64,000 bases of DNA from CAVONV01 sp963697355 (GTDB lineage Bacteria; Acidobacteriota; Vicinamibacteria; Marinacidobacterales; DATDRI01): contig CAVONV010000032.1 in the NCBI GenBank assembly GCA_963697355.1, forward strand, positions 473,672 through 537,671. Reading direction: 5' to 3'. This document shows positions 18,497-28,116 of the stretch, piece by piece (position 1 is the stretch's first letter; the number at the start of each line of letters is the position of its first letter). The notes below the pieces were generated by a model, which saw only the letters and a program-made list of their open reading frames with translations, was not told the origin of the DNA and ran no database searches. The translations under genes and the position numbers were made by a program.

Positions 18497-19927
18497 ATGA
18501 CGCCTCGCAGCAACGTTCAAACGATTCTGGCACTTGTGTTTACCGATATGATCGCACTCGTCATTACTTACCATTTGGCCATTCGCTTCCGGATTTCGAT
18601 GAACGCCTTCTTTGGCCAAGCATTCGACATCGAGACGTCCTATTTGCTTCTACCACCCTTCTTTTTGATCCTGACTATTGCTCTCATGTCTTTTTTGCTC
18701 ATAGGACTCTACGATCACACAAAGACCCATAACAATCTAGAGTTGATTGGGAGGATCGTCTCAGGCGCCATGTTGGCCATCACGCTCCTCATTGCCGTAT
18801 CCTTTTTCTTCAGCCGCAACCTATACTCGCGGTCTCTGATGGGCTTCCTCCTCGCTACCGCGATCCTTGTAGTGGGCGTCGCACGTCTACTCACCAAATG
18901 GGCACTAGCCCACGCTAGGAGCCGAGGACTTGCGGTCAGCAAAGTCGCCATTATCGGGAACGGAAGTGGGGCCGCGAGACTCGCCGAAAGGCTCGATTTC
19001 CCAGGAAGTCAGCTGAAAGTCGAAGGAACCATCCGAACTAGCGGGCACGTCGTGGCTGGCAGTGAGGAGCGTCGCGTTCTCGGTCCTCTCGAGCATCTAG
19101 AGAACGTCATCAACGAGCACCAGCTTCGTCAGATTGTGCTGAGCGACGAAGATTTTTCCGACGTTGACATTGCCACGATCGCGAGTGTTTGCGAGAAAAT
19201 GGATGTGAGGTTGGACAAGACAGCGGGGCTTTTCGCGGCCACACCTAAACAGGTTTCGGTCATTAACGGCATCCCCCTCTTGAATCTCGTTAGCCTCGGC
19301 GAGTCTCGCTGGGATCACGTCATCAAACGCTCCATGGACATTGCCCTCTCTGTTTTCCTGATCTTGTTACTATCACCGCTCTTGCTGATTATTCCGCTTG
19401 CCATTCGCTTGGATTCCAAAGGCCCAGTGATGTTCTTACAACGGCGCCGAGGAAGAGGCGGCCGCTACTTCACCATGCTGAAGTTCCGGTCGATGAAAAC
19501 GGACGCGGAACAGGACCGAGAGCTGCTAGGCGAGCTCAACGAAAAAGACGGCGCTCTTTTCAAGATGCGTCAAGATCCCCGAGTGACTCGCGTTGGACGA
19601 ATCCTGCGGCGCTTTAGCTTGGACGAGCTCCCCCAATTGGTGAACGTCTTGCTCGGAGAGATGAGCTTCGTGGGACCTCGCCCCCTTCCTGTTGAAGATA
19701 TCGAGTCGAATCTAGAGGACCCACGATTGTCCTATTGGATTGAAGAGCGCGAGAACGTAACCCCTGGAATCACGGGGCTCTGGCAGGTAAGGGGAAGAAG
19801 CAACCTCAGCTTCAAGGAAATGGCGGTTCTCGACGTTTTGTACGTCAAGAGCTGGTCTCTTTTCATGGATTTCCAGATTTTGGCTAAGACCATCCCGGTG
19901 GTGCTACTTGGGAAAGGCGCTTACTGA
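18497..19927 (+). CDS. Polyprenyl-phosphate sugar-1-phosphate transferase (WbaP/ExoQ-type polytopic PGT)
   Basis: 476 residues. Four N-terminal membrane segments are followed by a soluble CoA-binding-like domain ('VAIIGNGSGAARLAERL', ~150-260), a fifth segment ('SMDIALSVFLILLLSPLLLI') and the conserved bacterial sugar transferase domain: 'FLQRRRGRGGRYFTMLKFRSM', 'SLDELPQL' (about 373-380) with the catalytic Asp-Glu pair, 'MSFVGPRP' and 'VTPGITGLWQV'. It would start synthesis by loading a sugar-1-phosphate on undecaprenyl phosphate at the cytoplasmic face. It is divergent from the ABC block and heads a plus-strand pair with the DUF2142 pseudogene. A second PGT lies at 48712. Confidence 0.92.
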   Translation: MTPRSNVQTILALVFTDMIALVITYHLAIRFRISMNAFFGQAFDIETSYLLLPPFFLILTIALMSFLLIGLYDHTKTHNNLELIGRIVSGAMLAITLLIAVSFFFSRNLYSRSLMGFLLATAILVVGVARLLTKWALAHARSRGLAVSKVAIIGNGSGAARLAERLDFPGSQLKVEGTIRTSGHVVAGSEERRVLGPLEHLENVINEHQLRQIVLSDEDFSDVDIATIASVCEKMDVRLDKTAGLFAATPKQVSVINGIPLLNLVSLGESRWDHVIKRSMDIALSVFLILLLSPLLLIIPLAIRLDSKGPVMFLQRRRGRGGRYFTMLKFRSMKTDAEQDRELLGELNEKDGALFKMRQDPRVTRVGRILRRFSLDELPQLVNVLLGEMSFVGPRPLPVEDIESNLEDPRLSYWIEERENVTPGITGLWQVRGRSNLSFKEMAVLDVLYVKSWSLFMDFQILAKTIPVVLLGKGAY

Positions 19928-19976
19928 TTCATTTGACGACAAATAGACCTTGCACTCCTCCGTTCAAGAGACCTTC

Positions 19977-21335
19977 ATGTTACGAAGCACTCGTCTTCCT
20001 CTGATTGGGACCTTTGTCGGTCTCTTTTTGCTGAAGTAGTTCCTTTACATGTTGGTGATACCCCCATGGCAAATACCTGATGAGGCGACTCACTTCGAGT
20101 ACGCCTATCTGCTATACCTCGAGAAGAATCCCTTGGTGACGGTTCAGTCTAATCCTAACCTGCAGGAACAGATTCTCCTGAGTATGCGACAATTCCGTTT
20201 CTGGACCTTTCTGCCTTTTCCGGAACCGGCGGCATTGGCAAAGACGTTCAGAGACGATTTCTTCCTGAGACAAGCGCCTTCTCAGATCGATCGCTCCCCG
20301 CCCTTGTACTACATTCTAGGATCGCTATGGCTTCATCTCTTCTCGCCAAAAACACTACTCGAAGCACTCTTCTTGTTGCGACTCTATTCCATTGTCTTGA
20401 CGACTCTATTCGTGCTGATACTGTCTCAACTCGTACGCTGGGCGTTCCCTGATCGCATCGAACTGCAAATGGGGGCAATGGCCTTTGCAGTCTTCATTCC
20501 TCAGTTTTCTTTCATCGGTGCCGGTGTAAACACCGATAACGCCATTGTTCTCTTCTACGCAGCGACCATGGCGGCGGGTGTAATGGCCGCCACGACCAAG
20601 CATCGCATCTGGTTCGCGTTACTCATTATCGCCGTCATCGCCAGCGTACTTTCCAAGAAGACCGGCCTAGCAGCCATCCCACTCGCCGCTTTCAGCATTC
20701 TTCTGGGGTACAGATGGAATCGTCAAAGACTTTCGCACGGTCTTCTTCTTATCGCCTTTCTACCGATAGCACTCCTGCTGATTCATGTTTTCCTGACTTG
20801 GTATGCCACGGAGACAACGCACACGATCGTGATGAGCGCACATTATGTCTGGTAGCAACTGAGCGAGATGCAAAGCCTCGGTGACGGCCAACCCCTGGCC
20901 GTCACCGGCTCATACCTACTCGAGAGCTTCTGGGGGCGATTCGGATGGTTGAGCATAAGGCTCCCCAATGGTATCTACCTATCCACATGGATCTTCATGA
21001 TATTCATTGTCGCCGGCGCCGCGACGATATTAGCGCTGAAAGGCAAGAGAAGCCCGGACGACAAGGCGAAGGCCACACGAGCCATTGTCACCTTCGCAGG
21101 TATCTTGGTTCTATTGGCGCTGCTCATCCGAAATATGGGCGACTTCCAACCCCAGGGAAGATACCTGTTTCCAGCGCTTCCTGCTTTCGCCTTATGGTTC
21201 GCGGCAGGTATCTCCCTCCTGCCAAAACGCACCCGCCCGTGGGTCCTGGTGGCGCTCATCGGCTGGTTGTGCTTCTTCGACTTAACGGCCCTTCTAAGAT
21301 ATGTATTGCCCGTCTTCTACACCCGAGTCCCATGA
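19977..21335 (+). pseudogene. DUF2142 membrane protein gene interrupted by two in-frame amber codons
   Basis: From ATG 19977 one frame runs to 21335 with no frameshift. It aligns throughout with the intact DUF2142 protein at 5729 (for example 'PPWQIPDEATHFEYAYLLYLE', 'APSQIDRSPPLYY', 'SKKTGLA', 'DFQPQGRYLFPALPAFALWFAA'). TAG codons interrupt it at 20037-20039 (between 'LFLLK' and 'FLYML', opposite a Leu of the paralogue) and at 20853-20855 (after 'SAHYVW', opposite an Arg). TAG is an ordinary stop for neighbours (4178, 5646), so recoding is unlikely. The middle piece, 20049-20855, could restart at ATG but would lose the C-terminal third. It is probably recently inactivated. Confidence 0.75.
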
Positions 21336-21339
21336 CGAT

Positions 21340-22116
21340 CTAGCTTCTCCATCGCTGGAGGAGGACTCTCCAAAGAAACGCAGGATTTCCCAGAAGATAA
21401 CGCTTCCAGAGCCTGGAAGGCTCGATAAGGAGGCGCCCCAACCACTCGAGCCCAGAGTCCGTCATCCAGCGCGGCGCCCGGCGCAAGCTGCCTGATGCAT
21501 AGTCGAGCGCAGCCCCGCCGGCGAGAGCAATGTCGGCGTTGATGTGGTCCCAGTTTTCCATCAACCAGTGTTCTTGCAGCGGCATGCCGAAAGCCACGAG
21601 TAGTACATTAGGAGCAGTGCGGTTGATGTCTTGAACCACCGATTCATTCTCTCGACTAGCGGGAGTTTTGTCGAAGTAACCATGTCGAGTGCCGACAATG
21701 CGAATTCCGGGGTAGCGACTTCTCAAACGGAGCGCGGCTTTTTCGGCAACACCGGGTTTGGCTCCTAAGAAATAAAGCGTCCACTGCTCCCGTTCGGCGA
21801 GATCTGCTAGTTCCCAGATCCAGTCCGCGTAAGTGATCCGCTGTCTGATGCGCTTGCCGAGTATTCGAGCACCAAGAATGACGCCACTCCCATCACAAAA
21901 GACGATAGTGGCCTTGTTGAGCAACTCCTTCAGCCACGGAAGGCGCGCGGCCAAATTGAGACAATGGACGTTTACATTTAGGACGAGTCCGTGTGCCTTG
22001 TCTCGAATCATGCCCGCCATTCGCTCATGAAGAATGCGCAGGTCCAGATTGTCCACGGGAACACCAAGGATGAAGACACGCTCCCCATCAGATCTTGGGG
22101 CCTGATTTCCCGTCAT
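21340..22116 (-). CDS. WecG/TagA/CpsF family glycosyltransferase (GT26)
   Basis: The 258-residue protein shows GT26 hallmarks: 'VFILGVPVDNLDLR' start, 'VHCLNLAARLPWLKELLNKATIVFCDGSGV' with the donor/catalytic Asp region, 'RITYADWIW', 'LYFLGAKPGVAEKAALRL', 'VLLVAFGMPLQEHWL' and the C-terminal membrane-associating 'GLEWLGRLLIEPSRLWKRYL'. The family transfers ManNAcA, ManNAc, Gal or GlcA-type sugars to the second position of an undecaprenyl-PP-linked acceptor; the precise sugar is not readable. It lies at the 3' end of the Wzx/epimerase/Wzz block and stops 4 bases from the convergent DUF2142 pseudogene. Confidence 0.9.
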   Translation of the reverse strand: MTGNQAPRSDGERVFILGVPVDNLDLRILHERMAGMIRDKAHGLVLNVNVHCLNLAARLPWLKELLNKATIVFCDGSGVILGARILGKRIRQRITYADWIWELADLAEREQWTLYFLGAKPGVAEKAALRLRSRYPGIRIVGTRHGYFDKTPASRENESVVQDINRTAPNVLLVAFGMPLQEHWLMENWDHINADIALAGGAALDYASGSLRRAPRWMTDSGLEWLGRLLIEPSRLWKRYLLGNPAFLWRVLLQRWRS

Positions 22117-22222
22117 CCTGCTTTCACTCCTGTTCCAATCTACCGGGTGTCACGGCACCGAACCTTTTGGTGAAGGAAGTCTTTCGATATTATTGGGGAT
22201 AACCATCGAAGTGAATCTCCGT

Positions 22223-23797
22223 TCAGTGAGTTTTGCTCATCTTTTGCATCGCACGGGCCCGCAAACTTCTGAGCACCATGAGATCCGATTCTTCCAATCC
22301 CAGAACATAGAGGCTTCCACCATAGGTAAGTAAAAATACCGGAAGACCCATACCCATAGCCAGCCAGTCCGACATAGGTCGGCCAAGCCAAAGGATGACT
22401 GCAGTGACGCAAACCGCAATTCCAGCTCCCGCGACGGGCTTGAGTAGCTTTCGGTCATAACACCAGATCCCGAACACCCAGAACACTTGAAATGCTCTCA
22501 AGAGATTGACCGATGCAGTGGCGATCCCACCGCTCAGCGCTGCACCGACTATGCCAAACCGCGGTATCAGAATGAAGCCGAGAAAAAGGCTGAGGCCGAT
22601 GCTCAACAGTGAATTGACCAAATTCAATCCCGGACGACCCGACATCGTTATTACGGTCTCGACGGGACCGGTGGCCGTGCTAATGAGCTGGGCGATTGCC
22701 AGGATCACGAGAGCGGGAGCGGCGTCGCGAAAATCACTCCCAAAAAGCCTCACGATAGGCCCCGAGAACGTAATGATCACTAACGATGCCGGTAGACTCG
22801 CCGTAAGGCCCCATCGGGTGACGGTCGACATCAACTCCTGGAGCTCGGTCTTCCGCTGACGAACGGCCAGATCGGCGATAAAGGGAGAAAAGACGACCCC
22901 CAGGCCGTCGAGAAAAGCGTAAACGAGGAGCGACGTTCGCGATGCGACGTTGAAGACTCCACTCGCCCCGACAGATCTCAATGCGGCGAGGAGGTAGATT
23001 TCCACCTGATTTCTCGAAACGTTGAGCAAGTTGTGCAGCATAACGGGAATCGAGAAAGTCATTAGCTCGCGGAACGGAAAAACCGGAGAAACGTCTCCTA
23101 GAGCTCGTACGAACAGGTGGTAGACCCGCCAACTCAGGAGAAGGAGAGTCGCAAGGGCTGCCAGCACACAGGCCCAGATGACACCGAGCAGCTTCCCCCC
23201 GGCGATCAGGACCGCGCTCACAAGAAGCAACCTAAACAAAGGCCCACAGACATCAACAATGAAGAATCGATCCTGGGCACGTTTAACGGCTTCTGCCACG
23301 GCACCGATCTGATAGGTCAGAGCCCACAGGGAAATCCAACAGGCGAAGCCCCACAAGTAATCTGGAAACTGCATTGGCGCATTGAGCAGGTTGGTCAATG
23401 GATGAGCGAGCACCATCACGAGAGTTCCGGCAATCAAACCGGTCACGAGAACGATCATCACCGAGGCAAGAAAAGCGCCCCACTCGCGACTCTGGTCGCC
23501 CCTCCCCCGATACACGGCGATGAAGCGCACGATGCCCCGATTTAGACCGAGGAGCGCTACGCTGCCGGCCAAATGCACCAATGCAAAACCGACGACGTAC
23601 AGACCATAGTCGTTGAGTCGGAGTCCTCGCGCCATGACGAGAGCAAGGCAATAGCCGAGCACCATGGACGAGACACGACCCAATAGACCGGCGCCGCCAC
23701 CCCACGCGATAGAGGTGGCCTCACGAAGGTGGGTGCTTGATTTCTCCGTCTGCAATGTTGGATTCCTTGGCTTCCGAGAAGATGGTGTGGCTCTCAC
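22223..23797 (-). CDS. wzx: Wzx-like lipid-linked oligosaccharide flippase (MOP superfamily)
   Basis: About 524 residues, with 12-14 hydrophobic segments starting at 'ATSIAWGGGAGLLGRVSSMVLGYCLALVMARGLRLNDYGLY', the usual first-helix pattern of polysaccharide-biosynthesis flippases. 'SIPVMLHNLLNVSRNQVEIYLLAALRSVGASGVFNVA' and 'VETVITMSGRPGLNLVNSLLSI' are typical inner motifs. It would flip undecaprenyl-PP oligosaccharide across the inner membrane for Wzy polymerisation. The start is uncertain: GTG 23797 opens the frame but lacks a good ribosome binding site. It lies between the WecG-type GT and the epimerase, same strand. Confidence 0.85.
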   Translation of the reverse strand: MRATPSSRKPRNPTLQTEKSSTHLREATSIAWGGGAGLLGRVSSMVLGYCLALVMARGLRLNDYGLYVVGFALVHLAGSVALLGLNRGIVRFIAVYRGRGDQSREWGAFLASVMIVLVTGLIAGTLVMVLAHPLTNLLNAPMQFPDYLWGFACWISLWALTYQIGAVAEAVKRAQDRFFIVDVCGPLFRLLLVSAVLIAGGKLLGVIWACVLAALATLLLLSWRVYHLFVRALGDVSPVFPFRELMTFSIPVMLHNLLNVSRNQVEIYLLAALRSVGASGVFNVASRTSLLVYAFLDGLGVVFSPFIADLAVRQRKTELQELMSTVTRWGLTASLPASLVIITFSGPIVRLFGSDFRDAAPALVILAIAQLISTATGPVETVITMSGRPGLNLVNSLLSIGLSLFLGFILIPRFGIVGAALSGGIATASVNLLRAFQVFWVFGIWCYDRKLLKPVAGAGIAVCVTAVILWLGRPMSDWLAMGMGLPVFLLTYGGSLYVLGLEESDLMVLRSLRARAMQKMSKTH

Positions 23798-23874
23798 TCA
23801 AAGGTGAGTTTTGGAAGCCGCCAGAAGCTGGGAGTCTTCTGATTCAAAGGCTGCGGCGTTCTCGAGGTCTAGAA

Positions 23875-24891
23875 TCACCCGCCTTCATTGGAGTCATCTG
23901 CTTCCTGTTGTTCAAACCATCTCGCCGTGTCGGTCAGTCCCTTTAGCAAATCGACCTGCGGCTCCCAACCCAGGAGATTTCGCGCTTTCTCAATAACAGA
24001 ATAGTTCTTTCGAATGTCACCTCTTCTCGACGGGCCATGCTGCAATTTCAAAGCTTGACCGACGACCTTGCTCATGGTTTCCGCCAACTCCTGAATCGTC
24101 GTCTCCTCGCCGTTGGCAATTTGAAACACCTCACCCGACACATTGCTTGCCAAAGCCGAAAGGATGGCTCTGCACAGGTCCCCTACGTATATGAAGTCAC
24201 GGGTCTGCTGACCGTCACCATCGATGATCACTTGCCCAGTCGTGCGGATGTCCTTGAAAAACTTGGCGACCACGCTGGTCTTGTGGGCGGAAAAAGGTCC
24301 ATAGACATTACCGAACCGCAGCACCACCGTCCCGACGTTCCAGGATCCGTGGTACGCCAAACAGTAAGCTTCCGCCGCCAACTTGCTCGCCCCATAGGGT
24401 GATATGGGCAGCGGGGCCTTGCTCTCATCGGCTGGAGGCGGCTGTCGACCGAGGGGGGCATTTGACGAGGCCAACACGAATCGAAGTTCTCGCCTGGCCA
24501 TCGCGCCCTGCTTCTCGTCCTCGAGCGCCGCTCGACAGGCCTCCAACATATTCAAAGTGCCAATGACATTGAGCCGGCAATCATTTCTCGGATCTTGAAG
24601 AGAGGTGGGCACTCCGCTCTGGGCCGCTAGGTGCACCACGAAGTCATGAGAAGGCACGAGATGCTCCACCAATCTCCGGTCCAAGATGTCGCCTTCTACG
24701 AATTCCACGGGTTGGCCATCAAGGCGATCCCTCCGACCCGTGGTCAAGTTGTCGAGTACGGTGACTCGACAACCATGGTCGACGAGCATACGCACCAAAT
24801 TGGCACCGATGAATCCGGCCCCTCCAGTAACCAAGACAGGTCTCCCCTGAAGCTGGTTCCGCTCGGGACGCTCTTCCCGACCCACTTTCAT
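23875..24891 (-). CDS. NAD-dependent nucleotide-sugar epimerase/dehydratase (extended SDR)
   Basis: 338 residues. An N-terminal basic extension is followed by GGAGFIG at 23-29, 'VTVLDNLTTG', S142/S143 in 'ASSNAPLG' and Y166-G-A-S-K170. Downstream are 'LRFGNVYGP', 'GDGQQTRDFIYVGDL' and 'EVFQIANGEETTI', which mark the UDP-sugar epimerase/UDP-glucuronate epimerase-like branch. The 'SSNAPLG' in place of the usual 'SSAAVYG' lacks a Tyr but keeps the serines. It is likely cytoplasmic and supplies a nucleotide sugar for this block. It is the second gene after wzz, with wzx downstream. Exact substrate unknown. Confidence 0.85.
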   Translation of the reverse strand: MKVGREERPERNQLQGRPVLVTGGAGFIGANLVRMLVDHGCRVTVLDNLTTGRRDRLDGQPVEFVEGDILDRRLVEHLVPSHDFVVHLAAQSGVPTSLQDPRNDCRLNVIGTLNMLEACRAALEDEKQGAMARRELRFVLASSNAPLGRQPPPADESKAPLPISPYGASKLAAEAYCLAYHGSWNVGTVVLRFGNVYGPFSAHKTSVVAKFFKDIRTTGQVIIDGDGQQTRDFIYVGDLCRAILSALASNVSGEVFQIANGEETTIQELAETMSKVVGQALKLQHGPSRRGDIRKNYSVIEKARNLLGWEPQVDLLKGLTDTARWFEQQEADDSNEGG

Positions 24892-25019
24892 TGCTCTTAC
24901 ACACCTTTGTCTTTCAAGTTGACTTCCGCCGGATTGGCCACCTCAACTCGCTGTTTTGGCGTCGTGGACCTCTATGGTGCCAGAGTTGAGACCGTTCGAG
25001 TGCTTCCAGTACCTGAAGA

Positions 25020-26027
25020 CTAGTTTCCTGCCGGTTTGCGTCTTACCCTCTCGGACTCCACGTACTCCATGACAAATGCCAGCAGCGTACCCAACATGAT
25101 CAATGCCACAAAAGCAGCCAGAGTATTGAGAACCGGCCGCGGGGAGCTCTTTTCAACCGCCGGAACAGCTTCGTCCAATACTTGAATGAGGGGAAGCTCC
25201 GCCGACTCCGTAAGGCGGAGCCATTCGATCGTTCGGGAGAGATTACCGTATAGCGATGCACTACGATCATTTGTCGTATCGACGCCCCTTTTCGGTTGTG
25301 CTTCTGGCCGCCGATCTTGGGGAGACTCATCAATGGTCCGTGATGTGTCGGCCGCCGAATCGAGCCGCTCCAGAACAACCAGTTGCTGCTCCACGTACTG
25401 CCTCAAGTTCCTACGGCTCTCGTTCAGATTCCCGTTCAACATGTCGCTCAGATGCGCGGCGTAGAAATTCGCCATACTTGCTGCCTCTTGCGCGTCGGTG
25501 CGACTCACCGTGATTTCGATGGTCGGGAATGTCTCTTTTCTATAGATCTGCGTATCATCTTGAAGCTCTAGTCGCAGTTCATGGAGGATCTTCTCGTCAT
25601 CTTGCCACAGGCCATGCTCGCGCAGATTGTCGTCGAGCATTTCTTTGGACTCCAGGATGGCAATGCACTCGGCATGTCCTATCCGCTCGGTGCTCATCAG
25701 CAGCGAGAAGGGAAAAAAATCGTTGGACCCGGCGGGAGACTCCTGAGCCATAGAGCCCATACGGGTGAGGGTCTCTCTTTGAAGAAACTCGACGACCAGG
25801 AAATTGGTATTCACCGCCTGTAGCAGATCCGGCCGCTCGAGCGGCATCAGGACCACCGTCGACTCGAACGTTTTCGGGAGCAGCAAGCTCACAATACCGA
25901 CAACGAGAGCACCAATAAGGGGGAGCAGAATGACCAATCTGCGTCGCTTCCAGAGAATCAGCCCGCAGGCCCATAAGTCTAAGACTTGGCCGCCGTGGGG
26001 TGCCGGATTTAGAGGAGGTTGCGTCAT
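25020..26027 (-). CDS. wzz: Wzz-type polysaccharide chain-length regulator (co-polymerase)
   Basis: 335 residues with the Wzz plan: a short cytoplasmic N-terminus, first membrane span ('LVILLPLIGALVVGIVSLLL', ~30-50), a large periplasmic helical region with 'FESTVVLMPLERPDLLQ', 'ILESKEMLDDNLREHGLW' and 'PTIEITVSRTDAQEAASMANFYAAHLSDML', and a second span near the C-terminus ('LNTLAAFVALIMLGTLLAFVMEYVE'). No tyrosine-kinase domain follows. It sets modal chain length with a Wzy polymerase. It heads the minus-strand set with the epimerase, Wzx and WecG-type genes; the Lnt-like gene lies just upstream. Confidence 0.9.
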   Translation of the reverse strand: MTQPPLNPAPHGGQVLDLWACGLILWKRRRLVILLPLIGALVVGIVSLLLPKTFESTVVLMPLERPDLLQAVNTNFLVVEFLQRETLTRMGSMAQESPAGSNDFFPFSLLMSTERIGHAECIAILESKEMLDDNLREHGLWQDDEKILHELRLELQDDTQIYRKETFPTIEITVSRTDAQEAASMANFYAAHLSDMLNGNLNESRRNLRQYVEQQLVVLERLDSAADTSRTIDESPQDRRPEAQPKRGVDTTNDRSASLYGNLSRTIEWLRLTESAELPLIQVLDEAVPAVEKSSPRPVLNTLAAFVALIMLGTLLAFVMEYVESERVRRKPAGN

Positions 26028-26213
26028 CAGGTCGGACCTTTTCTTCTAAGCTCTAGACATCAGTAAAATGGAAACGACTCCGTCGGTCACTTCGCTCGAT
26101 CGAGCGGAAAGGCTACTATTTGAATATCGACAAGTCAATCTCTGTTAATGGCCGCAAACATGTGGTGCCTAACGAGATTGAATCGCCTCGATAACGGATT
26201 GGCGGCGGCACCC

Positions 26214-27944
26214 TCAACCACGATCGCCTTTCGGCCAGGCTGAAAAACGGGAGAAAGGCATCCACTTCATTCGTGACAATACGGCTACGATGATCACAAG
26301 CGTCGCTACATAGAGGGGCCAGTCACCGAATCTCACGTAAGGCGTCCATGAATCGAGGGGCTGAATCCTGCCGCGAATCACCGAGGGTGCCGACGAGGGG
26401 CTTCGAGCCAACTCACGTCCCGTCGGATCGACGATGGCGGAAATACCTGTCTTCATGGCACGAACGACGTACCTTCCCGTCTCAACGGCCCTCATCCGGG
26501 CGAGGTCGGCGTGAACTTCCGCGACCGCCGGGCTCGAGAATACTCCGTCGTTTCCTCCGCTCACCAAAACGTTGGCGCCGTCACGAACGCTCGCGATGAA
26601 TATCGAAGAGAAAAGGACCTCCTGGCAAATAAAACCACCCAACGCCAAGTGGTCACTTTGGAAGACGTGCGTTCCTTTACCGTGGGAGAACTGGGTACGT
26701 CCCTCGACACCGAGCCAATCCATGACACGCGGCTGGTACTCGGCAAAAGGTACCAGCCGGCGTTTGTGGTAGCAGCCTATGGCGCCGCTGTGGCTCCAGA
26801 AAAGAAGCGAGTTGTAGACTCGCCCGGCGTCGACCGTGTCGACGCCCATGACGACGAGTGTCCGCCCGCCTCCGACCGACCGCGCGACCTCCGCCGTCCA
26901 ATCGACCGGCATGAACTGTGCCTCACGAGGCACGTCTGGAACCAGAGTGCCGTCGAGCGACAAAAAGCCATAGTTGATGGACTCGGGTAGCACTAAAAGG
27001 TCCAAATCTTCGATTTCCCCTCGAGCAACGATCTGGTGGATCAGCTTCAAGTAGTTCGCATCGAATCCAGAGGCTGTGTAGTCACCCGAAGTGTATTCCG
27101 TACGATGGTGCTGGATCGCTGCAGCCGAAAGTTCTGCGTCTTCCGGAGAAAACGAGCGGGTCCTGAGCAGGCCCCCTAGGCAGACGGTCGAGACGATAAC
27201 AGCCGTCACAATGGGCAAGCGCCAGGGACGTGAATTCCGACGTACGAGGACAAGGGACAGGATCCCGACATTGACGACCACCACGAGAGCACTCACCAGA
27301 CGCACACCACCGAGAGCCGCAAGCTGCCGAACCGGCGCGAGGTCCACCGTCGCACTCCCCAACAAGGACCATTGAAAGTCCCAAGTGAGCTTCACGCGCA
27401 ACCATTCGACGATGACTATCCACAAGGACGGCGCGAGCATCATCAGCCGGCTCAGTCGCCTTTCCGCCAGCCATCGCAACGAGCCTGCAAACAAAGCACA
27501 AGACCCACCACCGCCCACCGTCGCGAGACCGGCCCACAGAAATTGGAGGAGCCACCACTGGCGCGTGTACATCAACTCCAACTCGGTGGTCGTGACCTGC
27601 TCCCATCCGGACCAGGTACTGGCGGTGACCAGCGGCCGGAGGAAGAGCAAGTAAGCCGTGCTCCCGGCGATGCCACCACAAAGCACGGCCTCCCTCGTCC
27701 CATCACTCCGAGTGATGGCCCACAGAAGTGGCACCACGGCAAACCAAACGCACCAGGAGTAAGCGAACGGTGGATAGGCAAGTCCGTAGAGGAGGCCGCT
27801 CGAGACAGCGGCGATCAGTAAAAGCGACCGTTTTGGACTCTTCGAATATTCTCTGGCTTTCAATTCACGCAATCCAAGAACGACATTATAGCGGCACGGA
27901 CACGACAAGGAAAACGATAGACAGTCGCACCACCCAAGTTGCAC
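26214..27944 (-). CDS. lnt: Apolipoprotein N-acyltransferase (Lnt)-like enzyme
   Basis: Up to 576 residues. Several N-terminal membrane spans ('SGLLYGLAYPPFAYSWCVWFAVVPLLW') precede a carbon-nitrogen hydrolase domain with the Glu-Lys-Cys triad: E near 321 ('VLPESINYG'), K near 393 ('YHKRRLVPFAEY') and C near 438 ('GGFICQEV'). A final span follows. Lnt attaches a third acyl chain to lipoproteins in the periplasmic leaflet. Finding it inside a glycan cluster is unusual; it may be the housekeeping enzyme or a dedicated paralogue serving the lipobox hydrolases at 36376 and 46340. The start is uncertain: the frame opens at GTG 27944, but the real start may lie ~25 residues in. Confidence 0.85.
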   Translation of the reverse strand: MQLGWCDCLSFSLSCPCRYNVVLGLRELKAREYSKSPKRSLLLIAAVSSGLLYGLAYPPFAYSWCVWFAVVPLLWAITRSDGTREAVLCGGIAGSTAYLLFLRPLVTASTWSGWEQVTTTELELMYTRQWWLLQFLWAGLATVGGGGSCALFAGSLRWLAERRLSRLMMLAPSLWIVIVEWLRVKLTWDFQWSLLGSATVDLAPVRQLAALGGVRLVSALVVVVNVGILSLVLVRRNSRPWRLPIVTAVIVSTVCLGGLLRTRSFSPEDAELSAAAIQHHRTEYTSGDYTASGFDANYLKLIHQIVARGEIEDLDLLVLPESINYGFLSLDGTLVPDVPREAQFMPVDWTAEVARSVGGGRTLVVMGVDTVDAGRVYNSLLFWSHSGAIGCYHKRRLVPFAEYQPRVMDWLGVEGRTQFSHGKGTHVFQSDHLALGGFICQEVLFSSIFIASVRDGANVLVSGGNDGVFSSPAVAEVHADLARMRAVETGRYVVRAMKTGISAIVDPTGRELARSPSSAPSVIRGRIQPLDSWTPYVRFGDWPLYVATLVIIVAVLSRMKWMPFSRFSAWPKGDRG

Positions 27945-27955
27945 CTTTTGACTCC

Positions 27956-27984
27956 TTGACTATCTCCACGAAACCTGGTAAAAA
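27956..27984 (+). promoter_or_regulatory. Candidate promoter for the first S74 fibre gene
   Basis: TTGACT (27956-27961) and TAAAAA (27979-27984) are spaced by 17 bases, matching the sigma70 consensus at 5/6 and 4/6 positions. They lie in the divergent gap between the Lnt-like gene and the fibre gene, about 130 bases before ATG 28117. Sequence inspection only. Confidence 0.35.
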
Positions 27985-28116
27985 CGGCTAATACTCAACA
28001 TGACAAGCTAAGAATTCTTGCAGATTCAGGCGCTGGGCCTATGCGCTTGCAAGCTGCACTTCAGTTCCAGAGGACCTAGACATTGTCGAGGCCTCGTATC
28101 GAAAGGAGTGGACACG

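Noticed and set aside
19977..21335. UAG recoding (for example pyrrolysine) in the DUF2142 gene
   Set aside because: TAG ends several intact genes nearby (4178, 5646, 33151) and the sites align with ordinary Leu and Arg codons of the paralogue.
23737..23946. Small plus-strand frames around the wzx start
   Set aside because: Antisense to the wzx start and the epimerase end, which are supported by family motifs.
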